Source of the DNA: RFTU01 sp046094505
GTDB lineage: Bacteria; Pseudomonadota; Gammaproteobacteria; Burkholderiales; Burkholderiaceae_C
Reading direction: 5' to 3'
Assembly (NCBI GenBank): GCA_046094505.1
Contig: JBJTHN010000054.1
Location: 1 to 14,276 of the forward strand
DNA length: 14,276 bases
Numbering within the stretch: position 1 is the stretch's first letter; every line of letters starts with the position of its first letter. Below are positions 1 to 6,898 of the stretch, piece by piece. Made by a program: the position numbers and the translations under genes. The notes under the pieces are model-generated. The model ran no database searches. It had not been told where the DNA came from and was given only the letters and a program-made list of their open reading frames with translations.

Positions 1-1004
1 TCGATGGTCTGGCCCGACATCGACTTCACCACATCACCGGGCTTGATGGCCTTGCCACTGGGCATGTTTTCACAGGCCGGAATCAGGCCCACGACATTGA
101 CCCGAGGCTTCAACTCACCCAAGGCCTTGAACGTCCCCAGGACGCTGGCCGCGCCGGACATGTCGAACTTCATCTCGTCCATTTCGGGAGCCGACTTGAT
201 CGAGATGCCACCTGTGTCAAAGGTGATGCCCTTGCCCACCAACACCACCGGCGCCTGCGACTTTGCAGCGCCTTGGTATTGCAGGACGATGAACTTCAAA
301 GGCTCTTCTGAGCCCTGCGCCACCGCCATGAAAGAGCCCATACCCAACTTCTTCACGGCCGCCAGGTCGAGCACCTGAACGGCAAAGCCGTGCTCGCGCG
401 CCAATGCACGCGCCTGCTCAGCCAGAAAACTGGGGGTGGCATGGTTACCCGGCCGGTTGGCACATTCACGCGCTGTTTGCACGCCTTGGGCCACGGCAGC
501 GCCACGGCGCAGGCCAACTGTCACGGTGGTGGCATCGGCCTTCAGGCAGGCCAGCGACACGCGTGCCAAGCGCGGCGCGTTGGGCGCACTGGGCTTGGTG
601 TGGCGGTACACATAGACAGCGTCGGCCACTGCCGCGGCCAAGGCTTCGGCGTGAGCCTCGGTGATGCGGGAGGTGCCCACCTGGGCAACGGCCAAGTGCG
701 CCACGCCCAAGCCCTTCACGGCGGACAGCCCAGCGGCCACGGCGGCCTTGAAGGATTTGGCCGAGTCGTCTGCGGCCACCGCCAACACCAAGCGCTGTGT
801 CTTCAGACCTGCCGGGCGGTAAACGTACAGCGTTCGCCCAGCCTTGAGCTCCAGGTCGCCACCCTTGACCGCATCACGCAGCAAAGCGGCCACCGGGGCC
901 TCCACATCGGCCGGCATAGCCGTTCCGGCCACCACCACCAAGAGGGCGTCAGCGCTCAATGTCGACAGGCCCACAGGTCCCAGTGCGACAGATTTGAAGT
1001 CCAT
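1..1004 (-). CDS. pepA: Leucyl aminopeptidase PepA (M17 family), 3' part cut off by window edge
   Basis: Cytosolic M17 metallo-aminopeptidase that removes N-terminal residues, leucine preferentially, using two metal ions. In E. coli PepA also binds DNA. The 334 visible codons of a family of about 480-505 residues cover the N-terminal domain and the start of the catalytic domain. Seen: the family motif ECANRPGNHATPSFLAE (about residues 180-196), then VGKGITFDTGGISIK (256-270) with metal ligands K258 and D263 and catalytic-site K270, then EMKFDMSGAASV (277-288) with metal ligand D281. These align with E. coli K270, D275, K282 and D293. The NTDAEGRL block with the remaining metal ligands lies beyond base 1. 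The ATG start is supported by AGGAG ten bases upstream. It is divergent from lptF, the same neighbour as in E. coli. Identity is sure; the missing end cannot be assessed. Confidence 0.97.
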   Translation of the reverse strand, partial: MDFKSVALGPVGLSTLSADALLVVVAGTAMPADVEAPVAALLRDAVKGGDLELKAGRTLYVYRPAGLKTQRLVLAVAADDSAKSFKAAVAAGLSAVKGLGVAHLAVAQVGTSRITEAHAEALAAAVADAVYVYRHTKPSAPNAPRLARVSLACLKADATTVTVGLRRGAAVAQGVQTARECANRPGNHATPSFLAEQARALAREHGFAVQVLDLAAVKKLGMGSFMAVAQGSEEPLKFIVLQYQGAAKSQAPVVLVGKGITFDTGGISIKSAPEMDEMKFDMSGAASVLGTFKALGELKPRVNVVGLIPACENMPSGKAIKPGDVVKSMSGQTI

Positions 1005-1031
1005 AATTCAACAGCTCCTAGACAGCCCCCC
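1002..1031 (+). promoter_or_regulatory. Compact divergent start region of pepA and lptF, with a possible -10 for lptF
   Basis: Only 27 bases separate the two divergent start codons, so at least one promoter must overlap the other gene. On the plus strand CATAAT (1002-1007, five of six matches to TATAAT) overlaps the pepA start codon and could be the -10 of lptF, giving a leader of roughly 18 bases. No convincing -35 is seen at 16-18 bases spacing, and lptF has no clear Shine-Dalgarno. The promoter call is weak; the compactness is certain. Confidence 0.3.
1015..1019 (-). promoter_or_regulatory. Shine-Dalgarno of pepA
   Basis: On the minus strand the sequence TAGGAGCTGT places AGGAG ten bases before the pepA ATG. 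It lies inside the 27-base gap to lptF and fixes the pepA start. Confidence 0.7.
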
Positions 1032-2156
1032 ATGTTATTCGATACCTCCGTCCGCCGGGAGTTGGCGCGCAGCTTCGGCGCCACCTTGGTTGTTTTGCTG
1101 ACCATCGTGCTCACACTGGGATTGGTGCGCACGGTGGGTGCAGCCGCGCAGGGCCGGGTCTCCGCGCAGGATGTCCTGCTCTTGCTGGGCTTTTCCGGGA
1201 TTGGCCAACTCGCGCCGCTGCTGGCCCTGTCGATGTTCATTGCCGTGGTTCACACCCTGGGTCGGGTATGGCGCGACAGCGAGATGGTGATCTGGAACAG
1301 CGCGGGTGTGCCGCTGCTGCGCTTCATGCGGCCTGTGGTGCGCATGTCCTGGCCCGTGTGCCTGGCCGTGGCGGCATTGGTGCTGTTTGTGACCCCGTGG
1401 ATGAACCGACAGGCGGCGCAACTGGTGCTGCAGTACGCCGAGCGTTCAGACTTGTCTCGCGTGACCCCGGGTGTGTTCCAGTTGTCGCGGGACGGGCGCA
1501 GCGTGTTCTTCATCGAGCGCGACCGCGAGGACAGCCAGGACACCCCCACCAAGGCGCGCAGCGTCTTCATCCACAGCCAGGCCGAGAACCGAGAAACCCT
1601 CACCACCGCACAAAGCGGCGAGTTGGTCACCCGACCCGATGGCCGCTACCTGTGGCTCAACCAGGGCCACTGGGTGGGCCGCCAGGTGGACAACGCCCAG
1701 AGCTCTCAGGCCTCATTCGCCAGCGCCCTGGTGCGCATCGGCGACGCGCCCAACGCCAGCCGCGCCGACATCACGCCCAAGACCATGGCCACTTGGGACC
1801 TGCTGCTACTGGCCACGCCCGAGGCCCACGGTGAACTGGCTTGGCGAATCGGCTTGGCCCTGGCAGCCCTGAACCTGCTGGTTTTGGGTGTGGTGCTGTC
1901 GGTCAGCAACCCGCGCAAGCCCAGTCAGTGGGGCGTGCTCTTCGCACTGTTGACCTTTGTGGTGTATTTCAACCTCATCAACCTCAGCCAATCCTGGGTG
2001 CAGTCTCAGCGCTGGGATCTGTGGAGCGGCCTGGCCGCCTTGCACGGGGGGGTGGCGGCCTTGGCCATGGCAATGCTGTGGTGGCGCTCGCAGGCCATCG
2101 GATGGCGCGTGTCACGCCTTTGGGGCTTGGGTGCGAACCGGGAGGCACGCCCATGA
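1032..2156 (+). CDS. lptF: LPS export system permease LptF
   Basis: One of the two inner-membrane permease subunits of the LptB2FG ABC transporter, which extracts lipopolysaccharide from the inner membrane and passes it to LptC/LptA. The 374-residue product has the YjgP/YjgQ layout: three N-terminal membrane segments (about 15-36, 57-77, 102-122), a periplasmic jelly-roll region (about 125-270) and three C-terminal segments (about 272-292, 299-318, 331-351). The N-terminus MLFDTSVRRELARSFGATL is typical of betaproteobacterial LptF, which supports this ATG although no good Shine-Dalgarno precedes it. The frame stays open far upstream, but that stretch is antisense to pepA. The stop overlaps the lptG start as ATGA, so the two subunits are probably translationally coupled. 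Family and length agree; confidence is high. Confidence 0.95.
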   Translation: MLFDTSVRRELARSFGATLVVLLTIVLTLGLVRTVGAAAQGRVSAQDVLLLLGFSGIGQLAPLLALSMFIAVVHTLGRVWRDSEMVIWNSAGVPLLRFMRPVVRMSWPVCLAVAALVLFVTPWMNRQAAQLVLQYAERSDLSRVTPGVFQLSRDGRSVFFIERDREDSQDTPTKARSVFIHSQAENRETLTTAQSGELVTRPDGRYLWLNQGHWVGRQVDNAQSSQASFASALVRIGDAPNASRADITPKTMATWDLLLLATPEAHGELAWRIGLALAALNLLVLGVVLSVSNPRKPSQWGVLFALLTFVVYFNLINLSQSWVQSQRWDLWSGLAALHGGVAALAMAMLWWRSQAIGWRVSRLWGLGANREARP

Positions 2157-3256
2157 GAACCGTGCGCCACCTCATCTACCGCGAAGTCCTGTCGGCGGTG
2201 GGCTTCACCACCCTGGCGTTTCTGGCCCTGATGTTCTTCTTTGACTTCGTCGATCAACTGGGGCGCATTGGCCGACCAGGCTACACCCTGACCTCGGCGG
2301 TCTTGTCCACCACACTCGAGTTGCCCGGGCGCTTCTACGAGCTTTTTCCCATCACGGTGCTGATCGGGAGCATCTACGCCTTGTCACGCCTGGCGCAATC
2401 CAGTGAATTCACCATCCTGCGCACCGCTGGGCTGGGGCCTGGCCGGGCCCTGGGCATGCTCAGCACCCTGGGGCTGGCCTTTGCCGTGCTGACGCTCTTG
2501 GCGGGCGATGTGATCGCTCCAGCGGCTGAGCAAAAGAACGTATCGCTCAAGGCCCTGGCTTCGGGCAGCCTGAGCGTGGGCCCAGCGGGCGCTTGGATGC
2601 GCGACCGCATCGATGACGCATCAGGGGACCATCGCACCGTGTCGGTTCATGTGTCCAGCCTGGGTGGCGCTGGCGAGTTACAGGGCGTTCGTCTCTACGA
2701 ATTTGACAGCCGTGGGCGCTTGCAGCGGCGCATACAGGCCCAGCGTGCGGTAGCCGATGATGAGGGCCGCTGGACCTTGAGCGAGGCTCGTGTAGACCAG
2801 TGGGACCCTGAGGCCGGTACAGCGACCCTGTCGCAGGCACCGTCCATGCAGTGGTCAAGCAACCTCAAGTCCAGTGTGGTGTCGGCTGCCGTGCTGCCCG
2901 TGGGCACCATGACCACGCTGGAACTGTGGCGCTACAGCCGACACCTGTCGCAGCAGGATCAGGCGTTTGCCCTGCACGCCATCGCGTTTTGGAAGAAGGC
3001 CCTCTACCCCATGGCCTGCTTCGTGATGCTGGGATTGGCTCTGCCCTTTGCCTACCTGCATGCGCGGGGCGGTGGCATCAGCTGGAAGGTCTTTGGGGGC
3101 ATCATGATCGGCATCAGCTTCATGGTGTTCAACAGCCTGAGCAGCCACCTCGGCCTGCTGCAAGGCTGGTCACCCTGGGTGGCCGCGGCGGCTCCGGGCC
3201 TGCTGTACCTGGTGCTGTCCCTGGGCGCATTCGCCTGGTTGGTGCGATACCGTTGA
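2153..3256 (+). CDS. lptG: LPS export system permease LptG
   Basis: Second permease subunit of LptB2FG, partner of LptF in LPS extraction from the inner membrane. The 367-residue product has the same plan as LptF: membrane segments at about 13-34, 61-81 and 101-120, a periplasmic jelly-roll domain (about 125-285), and three C-terminal segments ending at an arginine-rich tail. The cytoplasmic stretch SSEFTILRTAG (about 83-93) after the second segment is a conserved LptG block thought to lie near the LptB coupling region. The start is supported by GGAGG (2141-2145) seven bases upstream and by the 4-base ATGA overlap with lptF. The ATPase gene lptB is not here; it is usually with lptA/lptC elsewhere. 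The next gene starts two bases after the stop. Confidence 0.95.
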   Translation: MRTVRHLIYREVLSAVGFTTLAFLALMFFFDFVDQLGRIGRPGYTLTSAVLSTTLELPGRFYELFPITVLIGSIYALSRLAQSSEFTILRTAGLGPGRALGMLSTLGLAFAVLTLLAGDVIAPAAEQKNVSLKALASGSLSVGPAGAWMRDRIDDASGDHRTVSVHVSSLGGAGELQGVRLYEFDSRGRLQRRIQAQRAVADDEGRWTLSEARVDQWDPEAGTATLSQAPSMQWSSNLKSSVVSAAVLPVGTMTTLELWRYSRHLSQQDQAFALHAIAFWKKALYPMACFVMLGLALPFAYLHARGGGISWKVFGGIMIGISFMVFNSLSSHLGLLQGWSPWVAAAAPGLLYLVLSLGAFAWLVRYR

Positions 3257-3258
3257 GC

Positions 3259-3702
3259 ATGACCCCCCCCACCGCGCTGATCCTATTTGCCCATGGCGCC
3301 CGCGATCCCCGTTGGGCCCTGCCCCTTGAGACCGTGGCGGCAACCGTACGCCAGCAACGCCCCGACCTTTCGGTCTGCCTGGCCTACTTGGAATCCATGA
3401 GCCCCAGCCTGCTCGAGGCAGCCGAAACCGCCGTTGCCCAGGGCGCGCAGCGGGTGCAGGTGGTCCCTTTGTTTTTGGGCGCAGGCGGCCATGTGCGCAA
3501 GGACCTGCCCGTGCTGTTGGAGACACTCGGGGCACGCCACCCAGCGGTCACCTTCTGCTTGGAGGCGGCCATTGGTGAACGCGAAGCGGTGATTGCCGCC
3601 ATGGCACAGTCGATCGTGCAGGCAAACGCACCCGCCCCCGTCAAGACCGTCGCCACCGACCAACCGAAAGACCCCGCCAAGTGCCGAACCTTGCCCCCCT
3701 GA
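3259..3702 (+). CDS. CbiX/SirB-type sirohydrochlorin chelatase-like protein
   Basis: Single-domain member of the CbiX/SirB class II chelatase family, whose characterised members insert Co2+ or Fe2+ into sirohydrochlorin (cobalamin or siroheme synthesis). In the 147-residue product the first metal-binding histidine is in LFAHGARDP (H12), followed by AYLESMSPSLLEAA (E45) and the second histidine in PLFLGAGGHVRKDLP (H78). All are at normal family spacing. The core ends near residue 122. The last 25 residues are a low-complexity Pro/Ala/Lys tail, partly encoded in the 22-base overlap with the next gene. Start: ATG two bases after the lptG stop, without a clear ribosome site, so reinitiation is likely. 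Codons 2-5 contain a run of eight C. No other siroheme or cobalamin gene is in view, so the metal and pathway are unknown. Confidence 0.85.
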   Translation: MTPPTALILFAHGARDPRWALPLETVAATVRQQRPDLSVCLAYLESMSPSLLEAAETAVAQGAQRVQVVPLFLGAGGHVRKDLPVLLETLGARHPAVTFCLEAAIGEREAVIAAMAQSIVQANAPAPVKTVATDQPKDPAKCRTLPP

Positions 3703-4835
3703 AGTCCCGGTTGCCCCAGGTGGGCACCACCATCTTCACCGTAATGTCCGCCTTGGCCCAGGAGCACAGAGCCGTCAACCTGGGTCAAGGCTTTCCGGAT
3801 TTCGGCTGCGACCCCGAACTGCTGGAGGCGGTGAACCGCGCCATGAAGGGCGGGATGAACCAATACCCCCCGATGCCCGGCGTGATGGCCTTGCGCGAGG
3901 CCGTGGCCGATAAGGTGCAGGGCCTGTACGGACGGCGCTACAACCCCGCCACGGAAGTCACGGTCACGGCAGGGGCCACCCAAGCCATCCTGACCGCACT
4001 GCTGGCCCTCGTGCACCCCGGCGACGAGGTGATCGTGCTGGAGCCCTGCTACGACAGCTACATCCCCAACATCGAACTGGCCGGCGGGCGTGTGGTGCGG
4101 GTGCCTCTGGTTCCCGGCTCGTTCGAACCCGATTTCGACCAGATAGAAGCGGCACTGACGCCCCGAACGCGGGCCTTGGTGATCAACAGCCCCCACAATC
4201 CCAGCGGCACCACGTGGAGCGAAGCCCAGATGCTTCGGCTTCAGACCCTGCTGGCACCCACACAGGTGGTGTTGATCAGCGACGAGGTCTACGAACACAT
4301 GGTGTTTGACGGACAAGCGCACCAAAGTGCCTGTCGTTTCCCAGACTTGGCCGAGCGCAGCCTGGTGGTGTCCAGCTTTGGCAAAACCTTTCATGTGACC
4401 GGGTGGAAGGTGGGCACGGTGGTGGCGCCCGCAGCCCTGACAGCCGAGTTCCGCAAGGTTCACCAATTCAACGTCTTCACCGTGAACACGCCCATGCAGG
4501 TCGCCTTGGCGGAGTACCTGCGTCAGCCCGAGCCCTATCTGAACCTGCCGGACTTCTACCAGTCCAAGCGCGACCGCTTTCGTCAAGGCCTGGCCCGCAC
4601 CCGATTCAAGGCCCTGCCCAGCACGGGAACCTACTTTCAGTGTGTCCAGTACGGGGCGATATCGGACCAAAGCGAAGCGGACTTCTGCCGCTGGCTCACC
4701 ACCGAGATGGGCGTGGCGGCCATTCCCCTGTCCGCGTTCTACGCCGATGGCTTTGACCAAGGCATCGTTCGCTTTTGCTTCGCCAAACAAGACAGCACGC
4801 TGGACCATGCCCTGGAGCGCCTGGCGGCCATCTGA
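3681..4835 (+). CDS. PLP-dependent aminotransferase, methionine/kynurenine type (YbdL-like)
   Basis: Fold-type I, class I/II aminotransferase of the subgroup that includes E. coli YbdL (methionine aminotransferase) and kynurenine aminotransferases. It transfers the amino group of methionine or aromatic amino acids to a 2-oxo acid, in the cytosol. The 384-residue product has VNLGQGFPDF (32-41), TAGATQAI (97-103), the NSPHNPSG block with N173, DEVYEH (201-206), the PLP-binding lysine in SSFGKTFHVTGWK (K235) and the substrate-carboxylate arginine in GIVRFCF (R364). The annotated start is GTG at 3681, overlapping the chelatase gene by 22 bases. It keeps the conserved LPQVGTTIFTVMSALA stretch, which the first ATG (3744) would remove. 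TTG at 3711 is an alternative. Substrate choice cannot be fixed from sequence. Confidence 0.94.
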   Translation: MPNLAPLKSRLPQVGTTIFTVMSALAQEHRAVNLGQGFPDFGCDPELLEAVNRAMKGGMNQYPPMPGVMALREAVADKVQGLYGRRYNPATEVTVTAGATQAILTALLALVHPGDEVIVLEPCYDSYIPNIELAGGRVVRVPLVPGSFEPDFDQIEAALTPRTRALVINSPHNPSGTTWSEAQMLRLQTLLAPTQVVLISDEVYEHMVFDGQAHQSACRFPDLAERSLVVSSFGKTFHVTGWKVGTVVAPAALTAEFRKVHQFNVFTVNTPMQVALAEYLRQPEPYLNLPDFYQSKRDRFRQGLARTRFKALPSTGTYFQCVQYGAISDQSEADFCRWLTTEMGVAAIPLSAFYADGFDQGIVRFCFAKQDSTLDHALERLAAI

Positions 4836-4844
4836 AGGATCCCC

Positions 4845-5636
4845 ATGCCCACTGAACTGTTGGCCGAACGACGCGGCGCCACCCTGATGCTCACCTTGAG
4901 CGACCCCAGCACCCGCAATGCCCTTTCCCGCGAGGTTTATGGGCGCGGCGCTGAACTGATGCAGCAGGCCGCGCAAGACCCTGCGGTGCGCGCCGTGGTC
5001 TTGTGTGGTGCGGGCGATACCTTCTGTGCGGGCGGCAACCTTCAACGCATCCTGGGGGTGCGCGGCATGGGCCCCGAACAGGGCAAGCCGTTCCAAGCTG
5101 AATCCATCAACGGACTCAAGGCCTGGGTGATGAGCATCGTGGAATGCCCCAAACCCGTGATCGCCGCCGTGGAGGGGTTTGCCGCCGGCGCCGGTGCGTC
5201 CCTGGCCCTGGCCTGCGACCTCTTGGTGGCCGCCGAGGACGCCAAGCTGGTCATGAGCTATTCGCGCATCGGCTTCAGCCCCGATGGCGGCGGCAGCTGG
5301 CAGTTGGCCCGGTTCCTGCCCCGGCAACTCGCCCTCAAAGCCCTGTGGCTGGCCACGCCGCTGGGTGCAGCCGAGCTTCAGACCCACGGCCTGGTCAGTC
5401 AGGTGTGCGCCAAGGGGCAGGCGGTTGACGACGCGCTGAAGCTGGCCGAACAGCTGGGGCAGCTGGCGCCCAACGCGCTGGCCAGTGTGAAGAAGTTGGC
5501 GCAATCAGCCTTGCGCGACGATCTGGCGCAGCACTTGGACCACGAACGCGAGCACTTCATCGAAAACCTCTTTCACGCCAACGGACAGGAAGGGCCGAGC
5601 GCCTTCCTTGAAAAGCGCAAACCCACCTTCGGCTGA
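4845..5636 (+). CDS. Crotonase-fold acyl-CoA enzyme (enoyl-CoA hydratase/isomerase family)
   Basis: 263-residue crotonase-fold protein acting on acyl-CoA thioesters. The oxyanion-hole segments are present: FCAGGNL (60-66) and GFAAGAGASLALACDL (111-126). The two glutamates of true enoyl-CoA hydratases (rat E144 and E164) are not: by alignment these positions are S119 and Y139. Instead an aspartate stands in IGFSPDGGGSW (D147), where PaaG has its catalytic aspartate in a similar IPDCGGTW stretch and where 4-chlorobenzoyl-CoA dehalogenase also uses an aspartate. An isomerase role (double-bond shift, PaaG-like) is therefore at least as likely as hydration. The start is backed by GAAGGA (4834-4839), which overlaps the stop of the aminotransferase gene. 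It lies nine bases downstream of that gene and 27 bases before the kinase gene, so co-transcription is likely. Confidence 0.92.
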   Translation: MPTELLAERRGATLMLTLSDPSTRNALSREVYGRGAELMQQAAQDPAVRAVVLCGAGDTFCAGGNLQRILGVRGMGPEQGKPFQAESINGLKAWVMSIVECPKPVIAAVEGFAAGAGASLALACDLLVAAEDAKLVMSYSRIGFSPDGGGSWQLARFLPRQLALKALWLATPLGAAELQTHGLVSQVCAKGQAVDDALKLAEQLGQLAPNALASVKKLAQSALRDDLAQHLDHEREHFIENLFHANGQEGPSAFLEKRKPTFG

Positions 5637-5663
5637 AGCGCGGGATCAGAACCGAGCCCAAAC

Positions 5664-6749
5664 ATGGACGCCTACACCGGCACCCGAACCCCCACCACCC
5701 TGCCCTTTGATGCCGCGGCGCTGCAGGACTATCTGGCCCAGCACCTGTCGGGCTTTGAGGGGCACCTGAGCATCGAGCAATTCAAGGGCGGGCAAAGCAA
5801 CCCCACCTATCGATTGAGCACACCCGGCCAGCGCTATGTGATGCGCAGCAAGCCCGGGCCTGTGGCCAAACTGCTGCCCTCGGCCCATGCGATCGAGCGT
5901 GAGTTTCGCGTGATGAAGGCCTTGGCTGGCAGCGGCGTTCCGGTGGCACGCATGCACCTGCTGTGCCAAGACGAGTCGGTGATCGGCCGAGCGTTCTACA
6001 TCATGGAGCATGTGGAGGGCCGGGTGCTGTGGGACCAGTCCCTGCCGGGCATGGACACCCACCAGCGTGGGGCGGTGTATGACGAGATGAACCGGGTCTT
6101 GGCGGCCCTGCACAGCGTCGACATTCAGACCGTGGGGCTGGCCGACTATGGCAAGCCCGGCAGCTACTTTGAACGCCAGATTGGTCGCTGGAGCAAGCAG
6201 TACGCCGCCTCCGTGACGCAAGCGATTCCGGCCATGGACCGCCTGATGGAGTGGCTGCCGGCCCAGATGCCCGACAGCGCGCGCGACCAAAGCCAAGTCT
6301 CCATCGTGCACGGCGACTACCGGCTGGACAACCTGATGTTTCACCCGACCGAGCCACGGGTGCTGGCTGTACTGGATTGGGAGTTGTCGACCCTGGGGCA
6401 CCCCCTGGCGGACTTCAGCTACCACTGCATGGCCTGGCACATCACCCCGGGCGCCTTTCGCGGCATCGGCGGCCTGGACTTGGCACAACTGGGCATCCCT
6501 TCCGAGCACGCCTACATCGAGGCCTATTGCCGCCGCACCGGCCGCACCAGCGAGCGGGCGCGCTCAGCCCTGGCGCGTGATTGGAATTTCTACTTGGCTT
6601 ACAACCTGTTTCGCATGGCGGCCATCCTGCAGGGCATCGCCAAGCGGGTCGAAGATGGCACGGCCGCCAGTGAACAGGCGCGCCAAGCCGGCGCCGGCGC
6701 ACGGCCCCTGGCCGAACTGGGCTGGCAATTCGCGCAGAAGGCCCACTGA
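5664..6749 (+). CDS. APH-like phosphotransferase (ACAD10/11 kinase-domain or LvaA type)
   Basis: 361-residue small-molecule kinase of the aminoglycoside phosphotransferase superfamily. Seen: FKGGQSNPTYR (40-50) as glycine-rich loop, the likely ATP lysine in YVMRSKPG (K63), E80 as possible partner, the catalytic loop VHGDYRLDNLMF (215-226) with D218 and N223, and the metal-binding LDWELSTLGHPLAD (237-250) with D238. The GDYRLDN and DWELSTLGDP-like motifs are hallmarks of the group that forms the N-terminal half of animal ACAD10/ACAD11, and of Pseudomonas LvaA, which phosphorylates 4-hydroxyacyl-CoA. Drug resistance is not implied. The upstream ribosome site is weak. The acyl-CoA dehydrogenase next door matches the other half of ACAD10/11. 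A large hairpin follows the stop by five bases. The substrate is inferred, not shown. Confidence 0.9.
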   Translation: MDAYTGTRTPTTLPFDAAALQDYLAQHLSGFEGHLSIEQFKGGQSNPTYRLSTPGQRYVMRSKPGPVAKLLPSAHAIEREFRVMKALAGSGVPVARMHLLCQDESVIGRAFYIMEHVEGRVLWDQSLPGMDTHQRGAVYDEMNRVLAALHSVDIQTVGLADYGKPGSYFERQIGRWSKQYAASVTQAIPAMDRLMEWLPAQMPDSARDQSQVSIVHGDYRLDNLMFHPTEPRVLAVLDWELSTLGHPLADFSYHCMAWHITPGAFRGIGGLDLAQLGIPSEHAYIEAYCRRTGRTSERARSALARDWNFYLAYNLFRMAAILQGIAKRVEDGTAASEQARQAGAGARPLAELGWQFAQKAH

Positions 6750-6754
6750 CCGCA

Positions 6755-6791
6755 AGGCGCTGAAGGCTCAATCGTTGAGCCTGCAGCGCCT
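6755..6791 (+). repeat. Long near-perfect hairpin after the kinase gene
   Basis: A 37-base inverted repeat: outer arms AGGCGCTG (6755-6762) and CAGCGCCT (6784-6791), one A/G mismatch (6763, 6783), inner arms AGGCTCAA (6764-6771) and TTGAGCCT (6775-6782), and a three-base TCG loop. That is 16 pairs in total. It starts five bases after the kinase stop codon. No T run follows on either strand, so it is not a standard intrinsic terminator. An mRNA 3'-end stabiliser, a processing site or a dispersed intergenic repeat are alternatives. The structure is certain; the role is open. Confidence 0.7.
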
Positions 6792-6898
6792 GTCGAACGT
6801 CCTTCTTGCAAGCCCGACACCATTCGCATGAGGTCATCGCCAGCCCTACACTGGCAACCGCACTCGGACCTTCATGATTTGAGAATCGAGACCACCGC

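Noticed and set aside
390..1031. Upstream in-frame extension of lptF
   Set aside because: The added residues are antisense to pepA and match nothing. LptF family N-termini begin at the ATG at 1032.
3384..5504. Very long minus-strand open frame (about 706 codons)
   Set aside because: It is antisense to the chelatase, aminotransferase and crotonase genes, is rich in His/Gly/Gln without any recognisable domain, and is the expected by-product of high GC third positions in the real genes.
5664..6749. Antibiotic resistance gene (aminoglycoside phosphotransferase)
   Set aside because: Only the fold is shared. The motif pattern and metabolic neighbours match the ACAD10/11 and LvaA type, not drug-modifying enzymes.
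6839..6855. Inverted repeat GCCAG/CTGGC upstream of the dehydrogenase as an operator
   Set aside because: Five pairs with a seven-base loop are expected by chance, and no regulator gene is nearby.
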